Positions 44,869 to 52,891 of a DNA stretch of 53,154 nt are shown piece by piece (the first letter of the stretch is position 1; every line of letters starts with the position of its first letter). The translations under genes and the position numbers were made by a program. The notes under the pieces are model-generated. The model did no database searches, was not told where the DNA came from, and saw only the letters and a list, made by a program, of their open reading frames with translations. Source of the stretch: Lachnospiraceae bacterium (GTDB lineage: Bacteria > Bacillota > Clostridia > Lachnospirales > Lachnospiraceae); NCBI GenBank assembly GCA_022797375.1, contig JAAWKM010000003.1, positions 1 to 53,154 on the forward strand, written 5' to 3'.

Positions 44869-45576
44869 GTGAAAATAGGATTAGTTTCTTATGAGTTTAT
44901 AAATAATGATATTCCGTTTAATATGTCCCAAATAGAAAGAGCAATGAAATGTCTGCAAAGTAAAGCTGATTTTTTGTGTTTCGGGGAAAGCTTTCTGCAA
45001 GGATTTGATTCTCTTAACTGGAATTATGGACATGACAGGCAGATTGCAATTTCACAGGATTCTCCAATAATGCAGAAACTTTGCAGTATGACTATACAAT
45101 ATGGAATTGATTTATTATTTGGATATATAGAGAAATGTGGCACTAGTATTTATTCATCCTGTGCTTTTATTGAAAAGGGAAAAGTTATACATAATTACAG
45201 GCGTATTTCTAAAGGCTGGAAAGAATACAAAATCTCAGATGAACATTATAAAGAGGGAAAACATACAATTGAATTTCTATACCAGGGGCAAAAGCTAATG
45301 ATTGCACTATGTGGTGATATATGGGATTTTCCTGCAAAATTTAAGACAAATGGCATTTTAATCTGGCCGGTTTATGTTAATTTTACACTTGAAGAATGGC
45401 AGGCATATGAGCCAGAATATGCAAAACAGGCGTTTCTTGTTGCCAACCGTACTTTAATGGTTAACTCCATTTCAAAAAAACCAGTATCACATGGTGGTGC
45501 CTTTGTCTTTGCCAATGGAAAAACCAGAAACAAATTACCATATGGTTTTGAAGATATTATGATTGTAGAAGTGTAA
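44869..45576 (+). CDS. Carbon-nitrogen hydrolase (nitrilase superfamily)
   Basis: 235 residues with the full catalytic triad of the superfamily: Glu40 (LCFGESF), Lys115 (YRRISKGW) and Cys148 (IALCGDIWD). Such enzymes hydrolyse amides, carbamoyl compounds or nitriles. GTG start with GGGAGTG ahead, six bases after the acetyltransferase stop. The pairing suggests processing of one small molecule by acetylation and amide hydrolysis; which one is not evident. Length is a little short for the family but all three residues are in place. Confidence 0.85.
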   Translation: MKIGLVSYEFINNDIPFNMSQIERAMKCLQSKADFLCFGESFLQGFDSLNWNYGHDRQIAISQDSPIMQKLCSMTIQYGIDLLFGYIEKCGTSIYSSCAFIEKGKVIHNYRRISKGWKEYKISDEHYKEGKHTIEFLYQGQKLMIALCGDIWDFPAKFKTNGILIWPVYVNFTLEEWQAYEPEYAKQAFLVANRTLMVNSISKKPVSHGGAFVFANGKTRNKLPYGFEDIMIVEV

Positions 45577-45646
45577 AACAAATGGTAACATCCAATATGG
45601 CTATTATTAGTGTTACTGGTCTAATGTGAGGACATATTGCCTTTTT

Positions 45647-45722
45647 AAAGTCCCTGTGTAGCAGAAGAAACATAAGTTTCTTTTGGGACGCAGGGACTTT
45701 ATGTGCTGCTGCATGGGTTACT
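45647..45722. repeat. Hairpin unit of the ACGTCCGTTTCATAAAA family, copy C
   Basis: GTCCCTGTGT, AGAAACATAAGTTTCT and ACGCAGGGAC form a nested hairpin as in the cores of copies A and B, followed by TTTATGTGCTGCTGCATGGG. Its end coincides with the stop codon of the gene at 45721. It may serve as a terminator for two converging genes. Confidence 0.7.
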
Positions 45723-46353
45723 ATTTTTTTACTGTTACTTTTGTTTTAAATGTAACTGTTTCCCCGCTTACCAGGCTGACTGTTGTCTTAATTACTGCAC
45801 TGCCTTTTTTCCTGGCTTTCACCTTGCCGTTAAAACTATTTACATATGCAACAGACTTCTTTGTGGAACTGTACTCTATGCTGTAAATATTCTCCTCACA
45901 AATTTCGTCCCATTCTTCTTCTGAAAAGCCTTCCCAGTCACTTTTATCTGCTGGTACAAGGCTGATGTAAAATGAACCGCCCTTTTTAATTTCCTTCTTG
46001 TCTGGATTCACTGCAATATCTGAAGCATACAGTTCTTCTTCATAATAATCCTCGTCATCATAATAGTCTTCATCATCATACCAGGTACCAGCATCATACC
46101 AGCCATCATCTCCGTCATAATCATCTTCCCATTCCCCTACATCATACCATATGCCATCATCCTGCTCTTCATCATCCAGGCTGAAACTGCTGTCATCATC
46201 AAATCCGCCAAAATCATTATTATCAAAAAATCCAGGCAGGAAACTGCTCCATGCACCAATATCTGGTCTCTCACCTGCATTTACATTTACTGGCCGGACA
46301 ACAGCACTACATACAATAACTGCCATAATGGCTGCAATTATTTTTTTCCTCAT
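45721..46353 (-). CDS. Exported protein with acidic Tyr/Trp-rich region and Big2 domain
   Basis: About 210 residues from the ATG at 46353 (GAAAGGAGG ahead); a longer frame upstream has no ribosome site. Signal peptide MRKKIIAAIMAVIVCSAVV. The middle third is strongly acidic with repeated W/Y units (GEWEDDYDGDDGWYDAG and YDDEDYYDDEDYYEEE), perhaps calcium-binding or a charged spacer. The end is a bacterial Ig-like (Big2) domain: KSVAYVNSFNGKVKARKKGSAVIKT. Likely surface exposed. Its stop codon lies in repeat copy C, so the 3' end may have been altered by the insertion. Confidence 0.75.
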   Translation of the reverse strand: MRKKIIAAIMAVIVCSAVVRPVNVNAGERPDIGAWSSFLPGFFDNNDFGGFDDDSSFSLDDEEQDDGIWYDVGEWEDDYDGDDGWYDAGTWYDDEDYYDDEDYYEEELYASDIAVNPDKKEIKKGGSFYISLVPADKSDWEGFSEEEWDEICEENIYSIEYSSTKKSVAYVNSFNGKVKARKKGSAVIKTTVSLVSGETVTFKTKVTVKK

Positions 46354-46485
46354 ACAAACCCTCCTTTCACTTACAAAATGCGCACTCTGCCAGCAGTATA
46401 CTTTGTTTATGCCAGCATTTCCCAATGAAAATGTACTTCTATTATAAAATAATCTTTTAAATGCCAAAAAATGAATTTCCTGTAT

Positions 46486-48684
46486 TTATTTTTTATTATT
46501 ATCCTTAACGGCACTGTTTCTGTTAATTGTGCTGTTATAACTATTTTTTCTTTTATTAATTTTGTCGTTCTTCCTGTTAAAACTGCTGCCTTCCCTTGTT
46601 CCCCTGCTGCTATTGGCACTGTTATTATTCCTGTTAATTTTTCTCCTGTTATCAGTATTCCCCTTACTGCCTCTGTTAACGTTTTTATCACGTTTATTTT
46701 CCTGAAGGCAGCGGTCCTTAGCATGTTTTGTTGCAGAAGAATCATTAGTTACAACAAATCTTCTGGGAGTTTTACCAGAATGATTTGCAGGTCTGGTTTT
46801 TTCTGTTTCTGCTCCTGTTCCCGTTTCTGTACCATGTACCTTTGCTTTTTTAATGCCTTCTGCCAGATTTTCTTGCCCGGCAGGCATGGTTTCCTCCTCT
46901 TGTGTCCCTTCTCTGTCTGCACCTTCTGTCTGTGATACTGTTTCTTCTGTATTTATTATAATTTCTCCTGTTTCTGGAGCAATTTCTCCTTCATCTTTTA
47001 TGTTTTCTTCTGTTTCTGTATTTTCTGTTTCCTTGTGTCCAGTTTCATTTTTTCCAGCTTCTTTTATGCTTTTCATCCTTTTTACCAGCTTATCTTTCTT
47101 CTCCCTGGCTTCTCTATCTTCGTCTGTATTTTTATTTGCTTTTTTGCTTTTCTTCTCCTTGTATTTACTCTCTGTCTGCTTATTCCCTGTAATATCTTCT
47201 TCTTTGCCATTTATGCTGTTATCTGTATCTCCATCAATATAATTATTACTATACTGTCCTGCTTCTTCTTCCAGCCTCTCTTCCCTGCCTCCTTTTAGAA
47301 AGATTATAATATATGCAGCAATTTTTACTACCAGTCCAAGATAAAACAGCCCTATTACTACTATTGACACAAAAAACAAATCCGGCATGGCTTTTCTAAT
47401 TATCTCCCAAGGCGCAATATACTTACTGGCGGCAAATATTAATAATGTCGGAATTACTATGTGTAATAATATATCGGCTAACATCCGTATTATACTGAAT
47501 TTATCCTTTGTCCATCTTACCCATACTTCCATCATAAGTAATGGCAGTATGGAACACACAAATGCAATAAAATAAAATATGTCTGCTACACCATGTTCCA
47601 TTAGATAGGAGTTTGAACTTACGGCTTTAGCTGTGCCGCCCATTACAAGTGATACTGCACCTGCTTCTATTTCATTTGTATATTTCTGGCCTGTAAGTGC
47701 ATCTGCTGAATTAAATAATATAACAACCCCTATATCCATTGAAGGTATTATAAACATTGCTGATGTATAGTTTTCAACAGAACCATTACAATAATATATC
47801 TGGTTTCCATCTACTTCTGTTGATATCCATCCCATTGTATAGTACGCGTCTGTTCCAAAAATACTTTTTCCTGCATACACTCCGCTGCCCATTATGGACT
47901 CCATCGTATTATATGAAACTACCTTGCCACCAGCAGACAAGTACATCTGCATATATTTGCCCATATCTTTTACATTAGAAACAAGACCATTTGATGGCAC
48001 TCCAAGCCAGTAACTTTCTTCTGTATATTCTGTATTGTCCTTTAATGGCAATCCAAAATAATTCCTGCATCCACGTGTAATATCTGATGTGCTTCCTGCC
48101 TCTTCAATTGTATATGTTGACTGCATGTCAAGCGGAACAGTTATTTTTTCCCTTATGTATGTTGCATAATCCATTCCTGAAACTGCTTCTATAACTTGTC
48201 CTAAAATGTTAAATTTAGCATTGACTGGCAGGCTCTCCCCCTCTGTGTCAAGGTTATAGGCTTCCAGTATGCCAGCCAGTCCAATTTCGTATTCTCCTGG
48301 CTTTGTATATGATAAAAGCTCTTGTATTGTTGTATTATATGCAATATCCTGTGATGGGTTTTTTATGTATTTTAATACTCTGTCTTCAAGCTTTATGCCA
48401 CCATCCTCTACAAGCTGCATAATTGCAAGTGTTGTAAATGTCCTTGTCAGTGCACCTATCTGAAGGTCTGATGATGTTTCCTTTACATCACCAAATGCTA
48501 CACTATATATTTCTTTCTGTGATGTAACTATTGATAATGAAACCCCTGGTATATTAGCAGCTGCAAGCTGCTGCATAACATACTCTTCAACATCCCCTTC
48601 ATGATAGCTTGCCGCCCCAGCCTCTGCAAAAACCGCTATAAACAATAATACAGCCAGCACCCCGGTTAAAACTCTTTTGTTCAT
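46486..48684 (-). CDS. Serine beta-lactamase/PBP-like protein lacking catalytic residues
   Basis: 732 residues. After a signal peptide the first 350 residues follow the class C beta-lactamase fold (SLSIVTSQKEIYSVAFGDV, LTRTFTTLAIMQLVEDGGIKLED, FNILGQVIEAVSGMDYATYI). The SxxK motif is replaced by A78-L-T-R81, the Tyr of YxN by Pro or Leu and the HxG-like motif reads NGS, so it is unlikely to be an enzyme. Three membrane segments follow (near 365-385, 405-425, 437-470). The last 250 residues are a Lys/Glu/Asn/Thr-rich low-complexity cytoplasmic tail. It may bind peptidoglycan or a drug and signal inward. Ribosome site GGAGG. Confidence 0.8.
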   Translation of the reverse strand: MNKRVLTGVLAVLLFIAVFAEAGAASYHEGDVEEYVMQQLAAANIPGVSLSIVTSQKEIYSVAFGDVKETSSDLQIGALTRTFTTLAIMQLVEDGGIKLEDRVLKYIKNPSQDIAYNTTIQELLSYTKPGEYEIGLAGILEAYNLDTEGESLPVNAKFNILGQVIEAVSGMDYATYIREKITVPLDMQSTYTIEEAGSTSDITRGCRNYFGLPLKDNTEYTEESYWLGVPSNGLVSNVKDMGKYMQMYLSAGGKVVSYNTMESIMGSGVYAGKSIFGTDAYYTMGWISTEVDGNQIYYCNGSVENYTSAMFIIPSMDIGVVILFNSADALTGQKYTNEIEAGAVSLVMGGTAKAVSSNSYLMEHGVADIFYFIAFVCSILPLLMMEVWVRWTKDKFSIIRMLADILLHIVIPTLLIFAASKYIAPWEIIRKAMPDLFFVSIVVIGLFYLGLVVKIAAYIIIFLKGGREERLEEEAGQYSNNYIDGDTDNSINGKEEDITGNKQTESKYKEKKSKKANKNTDEDREAREKKDKLVKRMKSIKEAGKNETGHKETENTETEENIKDEGEIAPETGEIIINTEETVSQTEGADREGTQEEETMPAGQENLAEGIKKAKVHGTETGTGAETEKTRPANHSGKTPRRFVVTNDSSATKHAKDRCLQENKRDKNVNRGSKGNTDNRRKINRNNNSANSSRGTREGSSFNRKNDKINKRKNSYNSTINRNSAVKDNNKK

Positions 48685-48713
48685 CTAATACCCTCCAAAA
48701 TAAGTATAACATG

Positions 48714-48760
48714 TTTTAACCTCATAAAGAAAGCCCTTGGCAAAGCACACTTCTATGCCA
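48714..48760. repeat. 47-bp inverted repeat, left copy
   Basis: It begins TTTTAACCTCATAAAGAAAG and its exact reverse complement lies at 51853-51899. The pair brackets the HPr-like, AraC and phosphate acetyltransferase genes. A nearby perfect hairpin (TACCAGCAGGAG/CTCCTGCTGGTA, 48790-48819) may belong to the same element. Confidence 0.8.
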
Positions 48761-48914
48761 TAAAGGCATAAGTGGCGGGTACTTTCTTGTACCAGCAGGA
48801 GTCCAGGCTCCTGCTGGTATACTGCGTAGCAGTTATGAGGTTATGAGCAAGTAGCTATAGCTTGCATAGCAAGCATTGCGGATTGCGAATATCCGCTTGA
48901 CGACATTATACCAA

Positions 48915-48948
48915 AAACGGGCATTACAATCAACAGAATGTAATGCCC
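48915..48948 (-). terminator. Terminator of the HPr-like gene
   Basis: GGGCATTACA (48919-48928) pairs with TGTAATGCCC (48939-48948). On the minus strand CGTTTTTGG follows. Confidence 0.75.
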
Positions 48949-48984
48949 AAAGTGCTTATATCCACACATTTCCTCTCTTAGTAA

Positions 48985-49224
48985 CTATGCACAGATAACC
49001 GGCTTTAATTCACGGATTAATTTTTCTTTATCACTCTGTTCACAATTACTTGTCATCCATAAAATGCTCTTTAAATCTAAAGTCATTATTCCAAGTATTG
49101 ATTTAGCATCAACACAGTAACTCCCGCAGTATAAATCAAAATCCCCATCATACTGTGAAATAATTCGTACAAATTTACTTACGTCACTAACATTATTAAA
49201 CTTTACCTTTATCTTGTCTCTCAT
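48985..49224 (-). CDS. HPr-like protein without the active-site His
   Basis: 79 residues from the ATG at 49224 (AAGGAG at spacing about 9). The fold signature YCVDAKSILGIMTLDL matches the HPr Ser46 region, where KSI holds the regulatory Ser. The His15 region (usually GLHARPA) reads NVSDVSKFV and has no His. It therefore cannot take part in PTS phosphotransfer but could work like Crh as a serine-phosphorylated co-regulator. It lies 214 bases after the AraC regulator gene, probably its own transcript. Confidence 0.75.
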   Translation of the reverse strand: MRDKIKVKFNNVSDVSKFVRIISQYDGDFDLYCGSYCVDAKSILGIMTLDLKSILWMTSNCEQSDKEKLIRELKPVICA

Positions 49225-49437
49225 AAAAACCACTCCTTTTCATTATGCTTATGACAAGAAACCACTACTTATGGAGCTTCTCCAGACTCCAATAACCCCG
49301 CCAGCCGTTATAGCAGCATTTTGCCTCCTGGGCTGTTGCATGCAATTGCTGACTGTCGGTACTTTATCACACTTGAAAATATTTCTATATACATTTTACG
49401 CTGTATTTTATACGTTTTTTACTGTATTTTCCAGGTT

Positions 49438-50565
49438 TCACCCTTTTTTATACTTTTTCCGGTATTTTGATGGTGTTACACCATTTTTTCTTTTAAAATA
49501 ATCACTAAACCTGCTTTGTGAACTAAAAGCACAAGCCTCACTAATTTCTTGTAATGAATATTCAGTAAATTTTAAAAGATATTCACTATTTTTTATTTTT
49601 TCATTTATAATATATTGTTTTAAGGGCACGCCTTCATACACTTTAAACTGCTCAGATAAATAATTTGGTGATACCCCGACAGATTTAGCTATTTCAGCAA
49701 TTATTATATTGTCATGGATATGCGCAAAAACATAATCTTTTACCTGTGAGATAAGTGGATTATTATTACTGCCCTTACTGTTTATATTATGCACCTCGGT
49801 TGCAAATGCAAATTCTGCTTTCCTCACTGCTTGTTCTATTTTAATCTGTGTATTTAAATCTTCTTCTATATTACTTATAAATGTATCACACATTACAAAA
49901 GCCATTTCATGGCTTAACCCGCCTTCAATTGCACTTCTTGCTGCTGCATTTATTATATATACTGCCATATTTTTACAATCTCTTACAGGGCCAGCAGATG
50001 TCCTGCCTGTCTCTATAACGCCTGCCATATCTATGCTCTGCTGGAGTCCTTTTATATCACCCCTGCGTATACACTCCATTTCCATAAGTTCTTGTGGATA
50101 AAAATTGTGTGGTACAGCCTCTTCCTGGAACTGGAAAATATTTTTAGCGACAAGCCTGGTTATTTCCTCATCTGGTATTATGTTCTTCTCCCAGAGCTCA
50201 TTCCGCCCAGCACCTGTTCCTGATATATCTTTCCATAATATAAGTATAATTGAAGTATACTGTTCCCTTGGACAATATGGTATGTAGATATTATCTTTCC
50301 TGTAATAACCATAAAGGCATACCCTTCCTGTTACGATGTATTTTCCTGATTCTTCATCCCACACCGAACATATGGCTATGCCTTCATTATCTGATTCTAT
50401 ATATGGAAAATCTTTAGCAGTCCTCTCAATTATACTATAAAGCCCGTCTGTACTGCTAATGCTTTTTCCTTGTATTTCTTCTTCCAGTTGCCCGTCTGCA
50501 CTATATATATAGATAGAAGTGCCTAAAAGATGTACAAGCTGTGCAAGCAAATACTTATCTGCCAT
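49438..50565 (-). CDS. AraC-family transcription regulator
   Basis: About 375 residues. The C-terminal 100 residues hold both AraC helix-turn-helix units: IIIAEIAKSVGVSPNYLSEQFK and LQEISEACAFSSQSRFSDYFKRKNGVTPSKYRK. The N-terminal 270 residues are a sensing domain with no family I recognise. I chose the ATG at 50565, eight bases after the phosphate acetyltransferase stop; a longer frame from 50628 would overlap that gene by 55 bases. Cotranscription with pta suggests a role linked to acetate or carbon flow. The target is unknown. Confidence 0.82.
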   Translation of the reverse strand: MADKYLLAQLVHLLGTSIYIYSADGQLEEEIQGKSISSTDGLYSIIERTAKDFPYIESDNEGIAICSVWDEESGKYIVTGRVCLYGYYRKDNIYIPYCPREQYTSIILILWKDISGTGAGRNELWEKNIIPDEEITRLVAKNIFQFQEEAVPHNFYPQELMEMECIRRGDIKGLQQSIDMAGVIETGRTSAGPVRDCKNMAVYIINAAARSAIEGGLSHEMAFVMCDTFISNIEEDLNTQIKIEQAVRKAEFAFATEVHNINSKGSNNNPLISQVKDYVFAHIHDNIIIAEIAKSVGVSPNYLSEQFKVYEGVPLKQYIINEKIKNSEYLLKFTEYSLQEISEACAFSSQSRFSDYFKRKNGVTPSKYRKKYKKG

Positions 50566-50573
50566 ATAAACCG

Positions 50574-51557
50574 CTATGCAAGTGCGGCTGTAATAATTGC
50601 CATTGAATATACTTCTGATGCATTGCATCCTCTTGACAAATCATTTACAGGGGCATTAAGCCCAAGCAGGATAGGCCCGTATGCATCAAAGTTACCCATA
50701 CGCTGCGCAATCTTATAACCAATATTTCCTGAATTAATATCAGGGAATATAAATGTATTTGCATGGCCTGCCACCTCTGACTCAGGACACTTTGTACGTG
50801 CTACCCTTGGTGAAACAGCAGCATCAAACTGCATTTCGCCCTCTATTGGAAGTTCAGGGTATTTTTTCCTTGCCTTTAATGCTGCATTACGCATCTTGTC
50901 AACTGTCTCACCTGAACCAGAACCATGTGTAGAGTAACTTAAAAATGCTAACTGTGGTTCAACACCAAATATTTGTGCACATTTTGCTGCCTCTCCAGCT
51001 ATCTCTACAAGTTCATCCTCAGTAGGGCTTATATTAATTGCACAGTCTGCCATTGCAAGCACTTCATTCTCACCTGTTGCCCTAGGGCGTACAAGTATAA
51101 AACATGATGATACTATATTATTACCTGGCTTTGTCTTAATAAGCTGTAATGCAGGACGGACTGTATCCGCTGTTGAATATGTCGCACCACCCAGAAGTGC
51201 ATCTGCAACACCCATCTTTACAAGCATTGTACCAAAATAATTAGCTTGTGAAAGTATCTCTCTTGCCTTTTCAGGTGTAACCCCTTTGCTCTTCCTTAGT
51301 TCACAAAACCTCTCAACCATTTCATCTATTTTATCATACTTTGCAGGGTCAATAATCTCTGCTCCCCTTATATTAAAACCACAGTCCTCTGCCGCCAGGG
51401 CAATCTTTTCCTCGCTCCCAATAAGTATCGGATGCAGGAAACTGCTTGCAAGCAAGCGTGATGCCGCCTCAAGGATACGTGAGTCTTCACCTTCTGTAAA
51501 TACTATCTTCTTAGGATTCTTCTTCAAAACAGCTATTAACTGGCCAAAACCAAACAT
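50574..51557 (-). CDS. pta: Phosphate acetyltransferase
   Basis: 327 residues, normal for the short Pta form. FTEGEDSRILEAASRL, SQANYFGTMLVKMGVADALLGGATYSTADTVRPALQ, FLSYSTHGSG and NTFIFPDINSGNIGYKIAQRMG are family hallmarks. It exchanges acetyl-CoA and acetyl phosphate for acetate production and ATP yield with acetate kinase; no ackA gene is in the window. Ribosome site GGAG. The gene is bracketed, with araC, by the 47-bp inverted repeat. Confidence 0.95.
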   Translation of the reverse strand: MFGFGQLIAVLKKNPKKIVFTEGEDSRILEAASRLLASSFLHPILIGSEEKIALAAEDCGFNIRGAEIIDPAKYDKIDEMVERFCELRKSKGVTPEKAREILSQANYFGTMLVKMGVADALLGGATYSTADTVRPALQLIKTKPGNNIVSSCFILVRPRATGENEVLAMADCAINISPTEDELVEIAGEAAKCAQIFGVEPQLAFLSYSTHGSGSGETVDKMRNAALKARKKYPELPIEGEMQFDAAVSPRVARTKCPESEVAGHANTFIFPDINSGNIGYKIAQRMGNFDAYGPILLGLNAPVNDLSRGCNASEVYSMAIITAALA

Positions 51558-51656
51558 TATTCCATCTCCAATCTATTTATTCTAACTACATAACCCTATG
51601 CTTCTAAAAGTACACCCATATTATCAATTATTTCCAATATTTCATGCACCTTGCAT

Positions 51657-51685
51657 ATTGTCTTATAATTTAATAAGATTGTCAA
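51657..51685 (-). promoter_or_regulatory. Probable pta promoter
   Basis: On the minus strand TTGACA (51680-51685), 17 bases, GACAAT (51657-51662). Perfect -35, weak -10. Leader of about 95 bases. Confidence 0.5.
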
Positions 51686-51852
51686 GCCATATTTTATACA
51701 AATAATTTTATACTTTTTGTGGTTTTTTCCATATTATCACTGTATGATTGTATACAATTATACATATGGCAGACCTGCTTCTACAGCTGGCGGTATAACT
51801 GCCAGCACATTAATATAACCCATACATATGCCATTGTTTTTGTAATTGCTTG

Positions 51853-51899
51853 TGGCATAGAAGTGTGCTTTGCCAAGGGCTTTCTTTATGAGGTTAAAA
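51853..51899. repeat. 47-bp inverted repeat, right copy
   Basis: Exact reverse complement of 48714-48760. Its last six bases overlap the stop region of the transglutaminase-like gene. The adjoining 51690-51852 stretch is AT-rich and gene-free, with TATAACTGCCAGCACA-like fragments but no match to the left copy's flank. Confidence 0.8.
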
Positions 51900-52799
51900 A
51901 ATATCATAATAAATGTTTTGTGTATTATTTGTCAAATCAGACATTTTTTCATTTGTAGCATGCAAATATTCTATCTGTTCCATATTTTTATCAGGTTCTG
52001 CCAGCAATTCTGCCAGATAATCAAGCTCACACAATTCACTTTCATTCAATGCTTGTATTCCATTACGGAGATATAATGGCTGGTAAGAATAAAATATTTC
52101 ATTGTTCATTAATGCATGAAAATCCATAAACAAATATTCACATACACCCTCCAAAGAATCAGGTGAGAACACATCTAACTTTTTATTTAATGTATTATTT
52201 CTTAAGCCAAGCCATGCCTCAGAAGCTGTTACAAACTTCCGGCGCGGTAAATCAAACTGGCTGTATCCAAAACGCCACTCATATTCATAATAACCATCAA
52301 CATCTGCCAGCACCCACCTGTTTTCCTTGAAATCCCAGTATTCATTAACCCAGTGCTCCATATAACTGTCACCTTCATCACCAAAATCCATAAAACCAGC
52401 CCTTGAACGGCAAGGGATTCCTTTTGCTTTTAAAATGGCACTAAATAGTACAGAAGCCTGCCTGCAGGATACCGTAATTCTTTTTGTTACATCCCTGTTT
52501 TTTGTAAATCCTGCCCCATCTAAACGTAAAATCCCAGCAATCATTGAAACGGCGGTAATATACAGTTCATCTTCATTTTTAAAACGGTTCTTTGGATAGA
52601 GCGCAAATTTTCCATAATAAGTATCTTCCAAATACACAGATGGCTCTGTAAAATACATAGATGGATGGGTAATCTGTCCGCAGACCAGCATTCCTATAGA
52701 ATGTATGTCATCTGGCAAAGATAATATAAATTCTTTATATATTCCTACATCTGTATAAACACTAGTTTCTAAATAACGTTTATATATTTTTTCATTCAT
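51894..52799 (-). CDS. Transglutaminase-like protein
   Basis: 301 residues, transglutaminase-like superfamily. The triad appears as Cys in TVSCRQASVLFSAILKAKGIPCR (about 111), His in YMEHWVNEYW (about 148) and Asp in WVLADVDGYYE (about 166). Such proteins are usually peptidases or amide-bond enzymes. No signal peptide, so cytoplasmic. Ribosome site AGGAGG but with long spacing (about 14). The C-terminal 100 residues are helical and acidic. The stop codon lies at the edge of the 47-bp repeat, so the 3' end could be altered. Confidence 0.82.
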   Translation of the reverse strand: MNEKIYKRYLETSVYTDVGIYKEFILSLPDDIHSIGMLVCGQITHPSMYFTEPSVYLEDTYYGKFALYPKNRFKNEDELYITAVSMIAGILRLDGAGFTKNRDVTKRITVSCRQASVLFSAILKAKGIPCRSRAGFMDFGDEGDSYMEHWVNEYWDFKENRWVLADVDGYYEYEWRFGYSQFDLPRRKFVTASEAWLGLRNNTLNKKLDVFSPDSLEGVCEYLFMDFHALMNNEIFYSYQPLYLRNGIQALNESELCELDYLAELLAEPDKNMEQIEYLHATNEKMSDLTNNTQNIYYDIF

Positions 52800-52891
52800 A
52801 TAATTTCTTATAACCTCCTGCTATTTTCGAGGAAGCGCTTTCTCTTGCTAAATTCTATCAAAATAAAAAAATTACGTCAACAAAATAAAAT

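Noticed and set aside
46354..46467. Longer N-terminus of the Big2 protein
   Set aside because: The extra 38 residues precede a clear signal peptide and have no ribosome site; the ATG at 46353 has AAAGGAGG.
50566..50628. Extended AraC start overlapping pta
   Set aside because: Would overlap the pta end by 55 bases; the ATG at 50565 gives a normal 8-base gap.
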